From: a virus | Virus record (IMG/VR): IMGVR_UViG_3300035704_000008 | Coordinates: 1-64,000 of that record | DNA: 64,000 bases | Direction: 5' to 3' (one strand) | Shown: positions 17,055 to 25,097 of the stretch, in pieces | Layout: the number at the start of each line of letters is the position of its first letter | How positions within the stretch are numbered: the stretch's first letter is position 1 | Translations under genes and position numbers: made by a program | Notes under the pieces: model-generated | What the model saw: the letters and a program-made list of their open reading frames with translations, nothing else | What the model was told of the DNA's origin: nothing | Databases searched by the model: none

Positions 17055-17186
17055 TCATGTCCGCTGCCACCGCTGGCAGCCGCACAGCCCGCATCGCAGG
17101 TCACCCGGCACGGTGTAATGCTCGTGGGCCTCGCGGGGATGCCCGCACCGGCAGGGACGCGACCGGAAACGCCCCAGCAGGCGCAT
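17055..17186 (-). CDS. Small zinc-ribbon protein
   Basis: 43 residues from ATG 17186, four bases after the previous stop. The pattern CRCGHPREAHEHY ... CGLCGC gives paired cysteines plus histidines suitable for one zinc. Similar tiny zinc proteins are common in actinophages; function unknown. Confidence 0.65.
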   Translation of the reverse strand: MRLLGRFRSRPCRCGHPREAHEHYTVPGDLRCGLCGCQRWQRT

Positions 17187-17190
17187 CCGG

Positions 17191-17370
17191 TCAGCCCTTC
17201 TCGTCGCTGTCCGCCGCCGGCTCGTGGACGGGGCCGTTGACCTGGCCGCCGCTGAAATGCGACGCGTCCGTCCCGAACTTCGCCTGCGCCAGGAGCTTCC
17301 CCAGCCGGCCGGCGAGGTCCCGGTGATCGCCTTCGGGGGCGTCGCCCTCGGCCTGCACATGCCACCTCAT
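17191..17370 (-). CDS. Hypothetical small protein
   Basis: 59 residues from ATG 17370 with AGAAGG upstream. Hydrophilic, with HFSGGQVNGPVHEP near the C-terminus. It closes the gap between the zinc-ribbon gene and the GT2 glycosyltransferase and is co-transcribed with them. No family recognised. Confidence 0.6.
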   Translation of the reverse strand: MRWHVQAEGDAPEGDHRDLAGRLGKLLAQAKFGTDASHFSGGQVNGPVHEPAADSDEKG

Positions 17371-17397
17371 GGCGCCTTCTTTCCGTATGCCTGCGGG

Positions 17398-18003
17398 TCA
17401 GCGGTAGGTGCTCGGCCAGATGTCGACCGTGTCCGCGGCGACTGAGGTGTACCTCACCCCGGCGTCCAGCCACCGCGACACCAGGTCCCAGTCGATCGTC
17501 GGCTCGGACTGCTCCCACGTCGCGACGTCCAGCAGACCGCGGCGGTGCATGATCGCCGGGACGCCGATCTGCCCGTAGCCCGGCGGGTCGGTGCCGATCC
17601 GGCAGCTGCCGTGCTGCGTGTGCATGATCATCCGCGAGTACGCGAACGCGGCATCCGGGTGAGCGTCCAGCGCGGCGGCGAGCACCGAGACGTGTTCTGG
17701 CCGGTAGGCGTCGTCGTCGTCGAGATAGGTGATGTACTCGCCCTTGGCCACGTCGGTGCCGTGCAGCCGCGCCCAGTGGCCCCACCGTGCCGCCGGGTCG
17801 TGCTCCGGGAGTTCGGCGAACCGCACGCCCGGCAGCGCCAGGGCGCCGAGTTTCTCCCGCAGTTCCTCATCCGGCCCGTCGGATACGACGACATGCTCGA
17901 CGGCCGGGTAGTCCTGCGCCTGCACGGACGGGATGCACCGGCCGAACAGCAGCGGGTGCCGCTGCCACGTCGGGGTGACCACCGTAACGGTAGGGACGCT
18001 CAC
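17398..18003 (-). CDS. GT2-family glycosyltransferase
   Basis: 201 residues from GTG 18003 (GTGA overlap with the epimerase). GT-A fold signature: VTVVTPTWQRH at the N-terminus, VSDGPDE, and the metal-binding acidic cluster YLDDDDAYR (residues 94-101). A later W..SEPTIDWDLV block fits the catalytic region. It would add a sugar from a nucleotide-sugar. Neighbouring epimerase and methyltransferase point to synthesis and modification of one glycan. Confidence 0.85.
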   Translation of the reverse strand: MSVPTVTVVTPTWQRHPLLFGRCIPSVQAQDYPAVEHVVVSDGPDEELREKLGALALPGVRFAELPEHDPAARWGHWARLHGTDVAKGEYITYLDDDDAYRPEHVSVLAAALDAHPDAAFAYSRMIMHTQHGSCRIGTDPPGYGQIGVPAIMHRRGLLDVATWEQSEPTIDWDLVSRWLDAGVRYTSVAADTVDIWPSTYR

Positions 18004-18797
18004 CGGTACGACTCCACTGTCTCGGCGAACCTGGCCGGGTCGAACGCAGGCCGCCAGTCCAGCCGGTCCCATCCCTCGCCTTCCGCCGCTATCTTCGCCG
18101 GGACCTCACCCAGCCGCATCGGCAGGTACACGGTCCCGGCCCGCGACCCGGTGATGTCCAGGACCATCGACGCCACCTGGTTCACCGTCATCGCCTGCCC
18201 GGTCCCGCCGTCGATCGTCACGTCATCCCCGAACTGCACGGCGTCGGCGAGCAGATGCGCCAGGTCACCGGCGTGGATCAGGTCGACCGTCTGCTCGCCG
18301 TCACCCCACACCGGTATCGGCCGGCCGGCCCACGCCGCGGCCGCGAACGTGGGGACGATCTTCTGCGGGTGGCCGGGGCCGTGTGCCTGGCCGGGCCCGT
18401 AGGCGTTGAATGCCCGCACCCGCGAGACCGGCAGGCCAGCATGATGGAAGGCCCGCTCGAGTTCCCGTCCGGCGATCTTGCTGGCCGTGTAGACCGACGG
18501 GAACACCGCCGGCATGGTGATCCCGGTGTAGCCCGCGCCGGCGTCTGCCGCGGCGGCGAGGACGTTCGCGGTGCCGATCACGTTGACCGTCAGCGCCTCG
18601 GTCACCCGGGCGAACAGCTCCGACGTGCCGAGGATCCCGGCCAGGTGGATGACGTGCCCGGCGTCGCCGAGGTCGAGCGGGTGCCGGATGTCATGGCCGG
18701 GCAGGTCGTAGGGCACTGCCTCGATGCCCGAGGCGGCCAGGTGGCTGGTGACGGCGCGGCCGATGAACCCGGCGGCGCCGGTGACGGCGATTTTCAT
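18000..18797 (-). CDS. NAD-dependent sugar epimerase/dehydratase
   Basis: 265 residues from ATG 18797 (ATGA overlap). An extended short-chain dehydrogenase with the NAD-binding TGAAGFIG (residues 6-13) and catalytic YTASK (Tyr103, Lys107). A short N-terminal extension from 18812 is possible but lacks support. It probably interconverts or prepares a nucleotide-sugar (UDP-glucose epimerase type) for the adjacent transferases. Confidence 0.85.
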   Translation of the reverse strand: MKIAVTGAAGFIGRAVTSHLAASGIEAVPYDLPGHDIRHPLDLGDAGHVIHLAGILGTSELFARVTEALTVNVIGTANVLAAAADAGAGYTGITMPAVFPSVYTASKIAGRELERAFHHAGLPVSRVRAFNAYGPGQAHGPGHPQKIVPTFAAAAWAGRPIPVWGDGEQTVDLIHAGDLAHLLADAVQFGDDVTIDGGTGQAMTVNQVASMVLDITGSRAGTVYLPMRLGEVPAKIAAEGEGWDRLDWRPAFDPARFAETVESYR

Positions 18798-19441
18798 CCG
18801 GCGAGCCGCCATTCGTCCACCTGTGCGCTCATCGTCTCCAGCCCGTCATCCGGCAGCACCGGCAGCATGTTGTGCGCGTCCACCGGCCCGGACGCCCCGA
18901 TCCACCGTTCGGCCTCCCACCGGTCACCGTCGGCCAGCGGCGCGAGCCGCCGCAGGAAGGACAGGTTGGCCCACCAGAAGTTCCCGCCGAACCAGCACCG
19001 CCACGGCGGCACCGGGCACCCCCAGTACCGCTCCGCGGTCAGCCAGTGCGGCCCGGCGCAGTCATGCTCGTCGAGCGCCGCGACGGCCTGCTCCCATTTC
19101 CCGGCGCAGTAGTACGTCATCCGCCGCCGCCACAGGATGTTCCGCCGGGACGGGTCCGCCGCGCCCTTGGTGTGCGCGTAGAACGCCTTGCCGTCGAGCG
19201 CCGCGAACGCGTGCAGCTTGCGGAGGGTAACTTCCTCATGCCCGGCGGCGGCCGTGGCCGCGATCTGCCAGCCGCCGAGCTCGGCGATGGCCGCCTGGCA
19301 GTTCGCGGGCCGGCCGACGATCCCGGCGGCCTTGTAGTCCAGTGCCGCGCCGAGCCCGGAGGCCTTCAGGGCGGCCAGGTGCTCGGCCAGCGGGTCCTGC
19401 CACGCGCCGTCCGCCCAGACGTGGTAGAAGTGCGCCAGCAT
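18794..19441 (-). CDS. Putative glycosyltransferase-like protein
   Basis: 215 residues, ATG overlapping the methyltransferase stop by one base. It contains FYAHTKGA, WRRRMTYY, GPHWLT and WFGGNFWWAN, a pattern in glycan-cluster proteins of phages and bacteria that behave like glycosyltransferases of uncertain class. Context with epimerase, methyltransferase and GT2 enzyme supports a role in glycan assembly; the exact reaction is unknown. Confidence 0.6.
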   Translation of the reverse strand: MLAHFYHVWADGAWQDPLAEHLAALKASGLGAALDYKAAGIVGRPANCQAAIAELGGWQIAATAAAGHEEVTLRKLHAFAALDGKAFYAHTKGAADPSRRNILWRRRMTYYCAGKWEQAVAALDEHDCAGPHWLTAERYWGCPVPPWRCWFGGNFWWANLSFLRRLAPLADGDRWEAERWIGASGPVDAHNMLPVLPDDGLETMSAQVDEWRLAG

Positions 19442-20004
19442 CAGCGGGGCGGGCCGGGCTCGACGACGGCCAGGCCCTCCGCCATCCCCGCGCCGTCCCA
19501 CCCCTCCGGCTTGCGGGCCAGCAGGAACACGCCCGGCGACGCCGGATCCGGGTCATGCTCCAGCTGCAGCACGTCCAGCCCGCACGCCTCCGCGATCCCG
19601 TCCATGTGGTCCACGGTGAACCGCTGGAAGTCACCGGGGTGCGGATGGTACGGGAACCCCGGCCCGCGGGCCGTCAGCAGCAGCACGCCGCCCGGGGCGA
19701 GCACCCTGGCGATCCCGGCCACCGCGCCGCGCCAGTCCTCCGCGTGCTCGAGCATTTCGGTTGAGATCACCACGTCCGCGGTGGCCTCGCCGAGCACCTC
19801 GGGGAGCTTCTCCGCCGGGCACACCAGGTCGACGCCCGGCCCCGGCTGCGCGTCAGTGGCGGCGTACGACGCCGGGCCCATCGCCTCGTACACGCTGCGG
19901 ACGGACCCGTTGTAGTCGTACGCGCCCGCCTCGACGACCCGGCGGTCCCTGATGTCCGCCGGGGTCAGCGCCCGCGACGCCCAGATGTACGCGGTGGGGT
20001 GCAA
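19441..20004 (-). CDS. SAM-dependent methyltransferase (class I)
   Basis: 187 residues from TTG 20004, just after the preceding stop. Motif I region VVEAGAYDYNGSVR, acidic TDAQPGPGVDLV, then ADVVISTEMLEHAEDW and LAPGGVLLLTARG are the usual methyltransferase-11 blocks. Given its neighbours it probably methylates a sugar, perhaps capping a glycan. The TTG start is chosen because no better start precedes motif I. Confidence 0.8.
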   Translation of the reverse strand: MHPTAYIWASRALTPADIRDRRVVEAGAYDYNGSVRSVYEAMGPASYAATDAQPGPGVDLVCPAEKLPEVLGEATADVVISTEMLEHAEDWRGAVAGIARVLAPGGVLLLTARGPGFPYHPHPGDFQRFTVDHMDGIAEACGLDVLQLEHDPDPASPGVFLLARKPEGWDGAGMAEGLAVVEPGPPR

Positions 20005-20005
20005 G

Positions 20006-20278
20006 TCAGGGGCCCTGGTGGGGGAACGACACGTCGCTGTCCCAGTCGCCCGGGGTCGGGCCGCCCAGGCTGAAGCCTCCCTCGCCGGCGCCCTGCGGCG
20101 AGTCGGCCCACTGCGCCGCGCCCGCGTTCCACGCCTCGCCGGCCGACTGAGCCGCCGCGGCGGTCCCGGCCAGGTCCGGGAGGGCCGCCTGGATCTCCGG
20201 CGACGTCCCGGCGTCCTGCATCGACATGCGGTCTCCCGCGGGGGTCTCGCCCGCGGTCGGGGGGATCGGTGCGGTCAT
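20006..20278 (-). CDS. Hypothetical Ala/Gly/Pro-rich protein
   Basis: 90 residues, ATG 20278 with AGGAGG six bases upstream. Acidic, disordered-looking ends around an Ala-rich middle. Second of three small head-module genes between the glycosyltransferases; no family recognised. Confidence 0.6.
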   Translation of the reverse strand: MTAPIPPTAGETPAGDRMSMQDAGTSPEIQAALPDLAGTAAAAQSAGEAWNAGAAQWADSPQGAGEGGFSLGGPTPGDWDSDVSFPHQGP

Positions 20279-20287
20279 CGTGGCCTC

Positions 20288-20578
20288 CTAGCCGTTGTCG
20301 CCGATGCCGTGACCCTGCGGGTCAGCGGGCGGAACCCCGGGCAGCGTCTCCGGGTCGCCGCCGAGGATCGACGTGTCCCGGTCCGGTGGCAGCGGCATCG
20401 GCATCAGGTCCCCGATAGGGTCACCCGCCGCCAGGGTGTCCTGGGAGATCTCCAGGACGTGCGCCATCCCGGCCGCCTTCGCCGCGTCGATCGTCGCCGC
20501 GATCGTGTTAGCGGACCCCGCGTCCCGGTCCACGCCCGGCGGCGCCGAGGGCAGGTCGTCCGGGCCCGCGTCAGCCAT
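20288..20578 (-). CDS. Hypothetical Pro-rich protein
   Basis: 96 residues. A helical segment (TIAATIDAAKAAGMAHVLEIS) lies between proline-rich, acidic, probably disordered tails. It overlaps the upstream gene by eight bases. Function unknown. Confidence 0.6.
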   Translation of the reverse strand: MADAGPDDLPSAPPGVDRDAGSANTIAATIDAAKAAGMAHVLEISQDTLAAGDPIGDLMPMPLPPDRDTSILGGDPETLPGVPPADPQGHGIGDNG

Positions 20579-20777
20579 CGGACTTACCCGTGGCCGCGGA
20601 CTTCGCCTTCGCCACGGCCGCCTTCACGCCGCCCGGCGGGCTGTCCTCGGAGATCTTGTCGAAGATCCCCGGGATCGCCTTCACCGCGGGATGGTCGTCG
20701 GCGAACTTCTCGTTCCGCCGCACGTAGACGGCGTTGCCGTTCACGTCATACCAGCCGTTTTCCCTAGACAGGTACAC
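20571..20777 (-). CDS. Small structural-type protein
   Basis: 68 residues from GTG 20777. The N-terminus (YLSRENGWYDVNGNAVYVRRNE, shown in part) resembles small proteins of actinophage head modules. The C-terminus is Lys/Ala-rich (AAVAKAKSAATGK). It overlaps the end of the glycosyltransferase gene by 14 bases. Possibly a minor capsid or decoration protein. Confidence 0.6.
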   Translation of the reverse strand: MYLSRENGWYDVNGNAVYVRRNEKFADDHPAVKAIPGIFDKISEDSPPGGVKAAVAKAKSAATGKSDG

Positions 20778-21774
20778 GGTCCATCACTCCTTCGTAAGCC
20801 TGCTCCCAGGCGGTGTACCGCTGCTGGATAGTCCACGTGGCCGCCAGCTTCCTAGCCGCCGCGCCCATCTCCGCCCGCATCGCCTCGTCGTTCACCAGCA
20901 TGCGCAGGTACCGGCCCCACTCGTGGTCATAGCGGACCAGGAACCCGGTCACGCCGTGCTCGACGTAATGCCGGTACGGCTCGCTGTACGAGGCGATCAC
21001 GGGGATGCCGAGCGCCCCGTACTCCATCGCCTTCAATTGCGACTTGCCCCTGGCGAACGCGCTGGCCGGGTCCAGCGGCGCGATGCCGATGTCGAAATCG
21101 ACGCCGCGATAGTAGTCCCACACGTCCGGCGTCCACTGCGTGTGCCGCACCTGCCCTGGCGGGACCCTCCACTCCGCGATCGGCGAGTAATCCGCACCGG
21201 CGAAGTGGAAGTCCACTTGCGGATTCCTGGCCAGGAACTTCGAGATCATCGGCGCCACATACCTGAAATCCCGCAGGTGAGACGTACCGCCCGCCCAGCC
21301 GACGGTCATCCGCTCACGGCGGGGCCGCTCGATTTTCAGCAGGTCTTCATGAACGCAGTTCGGCAGGACGGCCACGTTGCTGTTGTACGGCTTCACCACG
21401 TCGGCCAGCGGCTCGGTCGAGACCGTCACCAGGTCGGAGATGGACAGCAGGTACGCGGCGATGTCCCGGCACTCCGGCATCTTGTGCCACAGCGAGCCCT
21501 CATGGTCGGAGCTGAACACGTCATCGTCGATGTCATAGACCAGGCGCGTCTTGCCCTGCCACGACTCCCACAGGCCCATGCCGCGCGGCCCGGTCAGGAG
21601 CTGCCCGGCGAACACGTCGATGTCGCCGGCGTTCAGCTCAGCGTCGGGCAGCCACACCATGCCCCGCTCCGGCAGCATCACGTTGTGACCACGGCGGCGC
21701 AGCTCGGCCAGCGGCTGGTAACAGCGGTAGTAGCCGCACCCGTCCGCGCCCACCGGCAGTCCGAAAACCTTCAC
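20764..21774 (-). CDS. GT4-like glycosyltransferase (GT-B fold)
   Basis: 336 residues, ATGA overlap with the preceding gene. The N-terminal domain starts MKVFGLPVGADGCGYYR and contains LVYDIDDDVF. The C-terminal domain has VGWAGGTSHLRDF, FHFAGADY, DIGIAPLDPASAF and the conserved LKAMEYGALGIPVIAS donor-binding block, followed by GVTGFLV. It is a retaining glycosyltransferase of the GT4 type, part of the virion-glycan island downstream of the capsid gene. Confidence 0.85.
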   Translation of the reverse strand: MKVFGLPVGADGCGYYRCYQPLAELRRRGHNVMLPERGMVWLPDAELNAGDIDVFAGQLLTGPRGMGLWESWQGKTRLVYDIDDDVFSSDHEGSLWHKMPECRDIAAYLLSISDLVTVSTEPLADVVKPYNSNVAVLPNCVHEDLLKIERPRRERMTVGWAGGTSHLRDFRYVAPMISKFLARNPQVDFHFAGADYSPIAEWRVPPGQVRHTQWTPDVWDYYRGVDFDIGIAPLDPASAFARGKSQLKAMEYGALGIPVIASYSEPYRHYVEHGVTGFLVRYDHEWGRYLRMLVNDEAMRAEMGAAARKLAATWTIQQRYTAWEQAYEGVMDRVPV

Positions 21775-21980
21775 CCGGCCGCCAGTTCATCTGCCCGGGC
21801 CATCCGCCGCTCCAGATCCTCCTGCCGGGCCATGATCAGCTTGCACTCCTCGAGCTTCGCGTCGAGCACGTCGGCGGCAGCGTCGTCTTCCATAAGGCAT
21901 GCAAGCTCGTGGGCGGCGATCTCCCACCGGAGCCGGAGCTCCTCGCGGACAAGCTCAAACGGGGTGTCCATAGCTCCCAT
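21771..21980 (-). CDS. Small coiled-coil protein
   Basis: 69 residues, start overlapping the previous stop by one base (TAATG) and its own stop overlapping the next start (ATGA). Highly charged, helix-forming (REELRLRWEIAAHELA, ARQEDLERRMARADEL). It sits between two glycosyltransferases and may be an adaptor; no family recognised. Confidence 0.65.
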   Translation of the reverse strand: MGAMDTPFELVREELRLRWEIAAHELACLMEDDAAADVLDAKLEECKLIMARQEDLERRMARADELAAG

Positions 21981-22618
21981 TAAATGAGCATCGTCGTCTT
22001 CATGTGGCCCGCCTTGACTCCCGTCGCCACGTGCACCGGGATGCCCGCAGCGCCGAGGCGCAGGCAGAACGTCAGATCCTCCCCGATCAGCGACTCGCCC
22101 ACCACCGACTCGCGGAACCACGGCGCCGCCGGGCACCCGCTCGACTTCCCCACGTGCTCCAGCGCGTCACGGTGAAGCAGCAGGCACGCCGCGCCCGTCG
22201 CCGTGACCCGCACCAGGCCGTCATCCGGCCAGGACTCGTGCCGGGCGAACACCAGCTGACCATCGGTCTCCACGAGCTCGTACATCGTCGGCAGCGGCTC
22301 CCCGCCCGGGTTCTCCGTGAAGCACAGACCCCCGACCACGGGCCGGTCCTGCGGGTCCGCAGCAGCGATCAGCCGGTCGATCGTGTCCCACGGCAGCCGC
22401 ATATCCGTGTCGCACATGAACAGCCACGGCGCGTCGTGGTCCTCGAGGAACCCGGTCACCACCATGTTCCGGCCACGGCTGATATTCGGGCCGGAGCCGA
22501 CCGCGATCACGTCGTCGACCGGGGTGACGCCCCGGCGGGTGATGGCCAGCAGCGACGCGAGGAACTCCGCGCGGACCGTCCCGCCGTGCACGTAGCCGAT
22601 GACGGCGTGTTCAGGCAA
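21980..22618 (-). CDS. GT2-like glycosyltransferase
   Basis: 212 residues from a TTG at 22618 that overlaps the endonuclease stop. It contains VIGYVHGGTVRAEF, SRGRNMVVTGFLE, LFMCDTDMRLP (DxD-type metal site) and TGAACLLLHRDAL, GEDLTFCLRLGAAGIPV. This pattern is the phage GT-A glycosyltransferase family often near capsid genes. It is the first gene of the glycan island after the endonuclease. Confidence 0.8.
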   Translation of the reverse strand: MPEHAVIGYVHGGTVRAEFLASLLAITRRGVTPVDDVIAVGSGPNISRGRNMVVTGFLEDHDAPWLFMCDTDMRLPWDTIDRLIAAADPQDRPVVGGLCFTENPGGEPLPTMYELVETDGQLVFARHESWPDDGLVRVTATGAACLLLHRDALEHVGKSSGCPAAPWFRESVVGESLIGEDLTFCLRLGAAGIPVHVATGVKAGHMKTTMLI

Positions 22619-23279
22619 GCGCGGGATCCTTCCTGGCTGCGGTGATATACCGTGCCGCGGCTTCGATGATCTCCGGGTCATCCATGAAGAACCCGACGCC
22701 CATGTTGCAGCGGTGACAGAGCAGGCCACGCACCCGGCCGGTCACGTGGTCGTGGTCAATGTGCCAGCGCTCGCCGCGGCCACCCGGCTTATCCGTCCGG
22801 CAGATGGCGCAGCGGTTCTCCTGGCGCTCGACCAGGCCGTCCCAGTCGGCCTGCGTCAGGCCGTACAGGCGCAGCGTCCGGGCACGTTCCCGCACCCGGG
22901 CGTCAGGCCGCGGGTCTTTCCGGCAGTCCGGGCACACCGGCTTGCCGACCGGTGTGTCCACCGCCGCGCCGCAGGCGCAGCGGCGCGGCCCGAGATCGGC
23001 GTTCCGCTGGATCTTCCGCAACTCAGCCGCTGCCAGGGTGCATTTACGCGAGCAGTAGATCCGCGGCTGGCCCGACGTACGTACGCGAGTAAACGTCACG
23101 CCGCAGTGCGGGCACACCATCTGCTCGGGTGCGTGCACCCGCGGCACGTACTGCGCTTTCACGAAATCCCGGTTGCAGGCCTTGCATTCAGCCCGCAGGC
23201 CGCCAGCGCCGGATATGGACCTGTGGAATTCGGACAGCGGCTTTACCTTGCCGCACCTTGTGCATTTCTTTTCGACCAT
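22611..23279 (-). CDS. Endonuclease VII-like HNH protein
   Basis: 222 residues. It has three cysteine clusters (CTRCGK ... CKAC; CPHCGV ... YCSRKC; RCACGA ... CPDC). The C-terminal recombination-endonuclease-VII domain reads LYGLTQADWDGLVERQ, CAICRTDK, WHIDHDHVTGRVRGLLCHRCNMGVG with the His-Asp-His metal site. Such genes act as homing endonucleases or Holliday-junction resolvases. It lies 98 bases after the capsid exon 2 stop and so sits beside, not inside, the capsid group I intron. Confidence 0.85.
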   Translation of the reverse strand: MVEKKCTRCGKVKPLSEFHRSISGAGGLRAECKACNRDFVKAQYVPRVHAPEQMVCPHCGVTFTRVRTSGQPRIYCSRKCTLAAAELRKIQRNADLGPRRCACGAAVDTPVGKPVCPDCRKDPRPDARVRERARTLRLYGLTQADWDGLVERQENRCAICRTDKPGGRGERWHIDHDHVTGRVRGLLCHRCNMGVGFFMDDPEIIEAAARYITAARKDPALA

Positions 23280-23310
23280 ACGTCCATACTAGCGGACGTT
23301 CCCTACTCTT

Positions 23311-23357
23311 CGTCCCGTACTGACAGGTCATATCCCCCCACCCGCCAGTACGGGACG
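23311..23357. promoter_or_regulatory. 12-bp perfect inverted repeat between capsid and endonuclease
   Basis: CGTCCCGTACTG (23311-23322) and CAGTACGGGACG (23346-23357) are perfect complements around a 23-nt loop. On the plus strand the second arm is followed by ATTTTTC, resembling a terminator; on the minus strand it lies between the capsid stop and the endonuclease ribosome site. It may separate expression of the two genes or be an endonuclease target. Confidence 0.55.
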
Positions 23358-23377
23358 ATTTTTCAGCCCTGAAGCGA

Positions 23378-23446
23378 TCAGGTCAGCAAAACCCTGAACG
23401 CCGAGGGCGTCGAGACGTTCGCGCCGACCCTCCAGTACATGAACCA
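23378..23446 (-). CDS. Major capsid protein, exon 2
   Basis: 22 codons (WFMYWRVGANVS ... AFRVLLT) ending in TGA at 23378-23380. This is the hydrophobic last strand of HK97-type capsids, which the uninterrupted upstream frame lacks. Joined after GGT at 23724 it gives PTGQSG-WFMYWRVGANV, in frame and typical of the family. Confidence 0.85.
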   Translation of the reverse strand, partial: WFMYWRVGANVSTPSAFRVLLT

Positions 23447-23723
23447 CGATTTGTTACCCGCGCCTCTTGGTGCGCGGGGCCAGGTCATTTCTGCCTGGCT
23501 CTGCACCTTTGCCATCGGTGCAGACCGGACTGTAACTTCACCTGCGGTCCATCGCCCCTATTGCACTCGGGGCGCGGCCCATGTCACAGGTGCCACACGC
23601 TCAGTCTCTACGGAACCCTGTAGTGCGAGGTTTCCACGGTATTCCCCACGATCTCGGAGGGGTTCACCGTTACGGTGCGGTTTTCACTGACCGATCACTC
23701 GGTCAGGCGGCCAGTTCAAATTG
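23447..23723 (-). ncRNA. Group I self-splicing intron in the capsid gene
   Basis: 277 nt between the capsid exons. The exon before it ends in U (GGU) and the intron ends in G, as in group I introns. The core reads GUAGAGACUG (minus strand of 23602-23611) and GGUGAAGUUACAGUCC (ending near 23527), matching the conserved R and S elements. GACUG (23606-23602) pairs with CAGUC (23532-23528) to form P7. Perfect hairpins include 8 bp at 23687-23706 (P2-like) and 7 bp at 23501-23523 (P9-like). The U at the 5' splice site pairs weakly in P1 (U-A rather than U-G as I fold it), so the exact P1 is uncertain. No ORF inside. Confidence 0.85.
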
Positions 23724-25076
23724 ACCGGACTGTCCTGTCGGGAGGTTGGCGCTGGCGCCCGTGCCGGTCACCATCGGCTCGTAGATGATGCTGACCCCCA
23801 CGCGATCCACGATGTAGTAGTTCGAGAAGTCCCCGAACACCATCGGCTTGTGGGTCGTGGTGAGCACCGGGTCGATGGAGCTGGACTCGTAGATGGGCTT
23901 GCCCATCAGCTGCTCCGGCTGGTCCTTGCCCAGGTTCGTCCAGAAGCTCGCGCCGCCAGCGGTGTCGAGCGCCCGGGTCCGGTTGATCTGCGCGACGTTG
24001 GCCACCCACGCGCAGTTCGGGGAGTTCCTGAACCGCGGGGGCAGCGCCGCGTGCAGGGTGTACACGTCGGCCAGGACGTACGCGCCCGTGGTGGCCGTCG
24101 TCTGGGTGGTGGTCGCGCCGACCACGACGCCGGTCGGCTGCGCCGTGCCGGTGCCCGTGGCGAACGCGGCCTCTTCGAGCCGGTCCTTGGCGTCCGCCAG
24201 CAGGCGCGGGAGCTGGGTGCCGAAGTCGGTGTCGGACAGGACCTCGAACGACCCGAACACCCAGGCAGCGGCCTTGAGCGGCGTGATGACGATGTTCCCG
24301 ACGGTCGGGGACGCGTCGGCGGTGGCGACGCCTTCAGCGAGCCACGCCGCGGTGACGCCGGCCGACGTGACGCCGTTCCACGTGTTCGACGTGGTCGTCT
24401 TCACGTTGGAGATCCGCCGGTACGGATTGGCGGACGCGTTGTTCGTCAGTACTATCGTTGGGTCCAGTACAAACGGAAGGAGGTATCCACCTGATGCGAC
24501 ACCCAGGTTCAGGGCGGCGCGGGCCGCCATGTCGTCGGGGTTCGCGATGTACTTCGCGAACGCGTCGTAGTATTCCGGCGACCCGGTCTCCAGGATGTGC
24601 CGGGCGATGTTGTTCTTGGAGAAGTAGCCGCCGTCCTGGACCTTCCTGGTGGCTTCCTCGGCGAAGTCGTGGACGACCATGCCCCGCTTGGCGACCTGCT
24701 CGATCGCGTCGAGGGCCCGCTCGCGGAGCTCGCCGGAGGGCATCATGCCGTCCCGGGCGCGCTGCAGCTCGGCGAACGGGTCGCGGTTGTTGCGGATGAC
24801 CAGGTCGGGGCCCTTGCCGCCGTTCCCGGCGCGGCTGGTGCCGTAGGGCCGTTCGAGGTTCGCCTCGTCCTCGGTGGCGGTGCGGGTGATGGACTTGATC
24901 TTTTCCATCCGCTCGATGATCGGCTTGGTGAGGCCGTCGAGCTGTTCCCACCGGGCGAGGAGGGTGTCGCGGAGGTCACCTTCGTTGTCCTCGGTGACGC
25001 TCTCGTCGTTCTCCATCCGCTGGAGTTCGTGCTTGATCCTCGCCATCTCGTCGAGGTATTCCTGCAGCGCGGCCAT
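23724..25076 (-). CDS. Major capsid protein (HK97 fold), exon 1
   Basis: 451 codons. Residues 1-110 are a charged helical scaffold-like delta domain (MARIKHELQRMENDESVTED). Then comes the HK97-type shell domain with SGGYLLPFVLDPT, NPYRRISNVKTTTSN, AAWLAEGVA, AWVFGSFEVLSDTDF, NCAWVANV and GKPIYESSSID. Unspliced, translation stops after six intron codons (to 23703), losing the C-terminal strand. The delta domain is normally removed by the protease encoded just upstream. Confidence 0.93.
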
Positions 25077-25097
25077 TCCGCGCTCCTTTCGGTCTGG

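Noticed and set aside
23360-23700. Plus-strand small frame 23439-23690 as a gene
   Set aside because: It is antisense to the intron and exon 2, whose features explain the sequence better.
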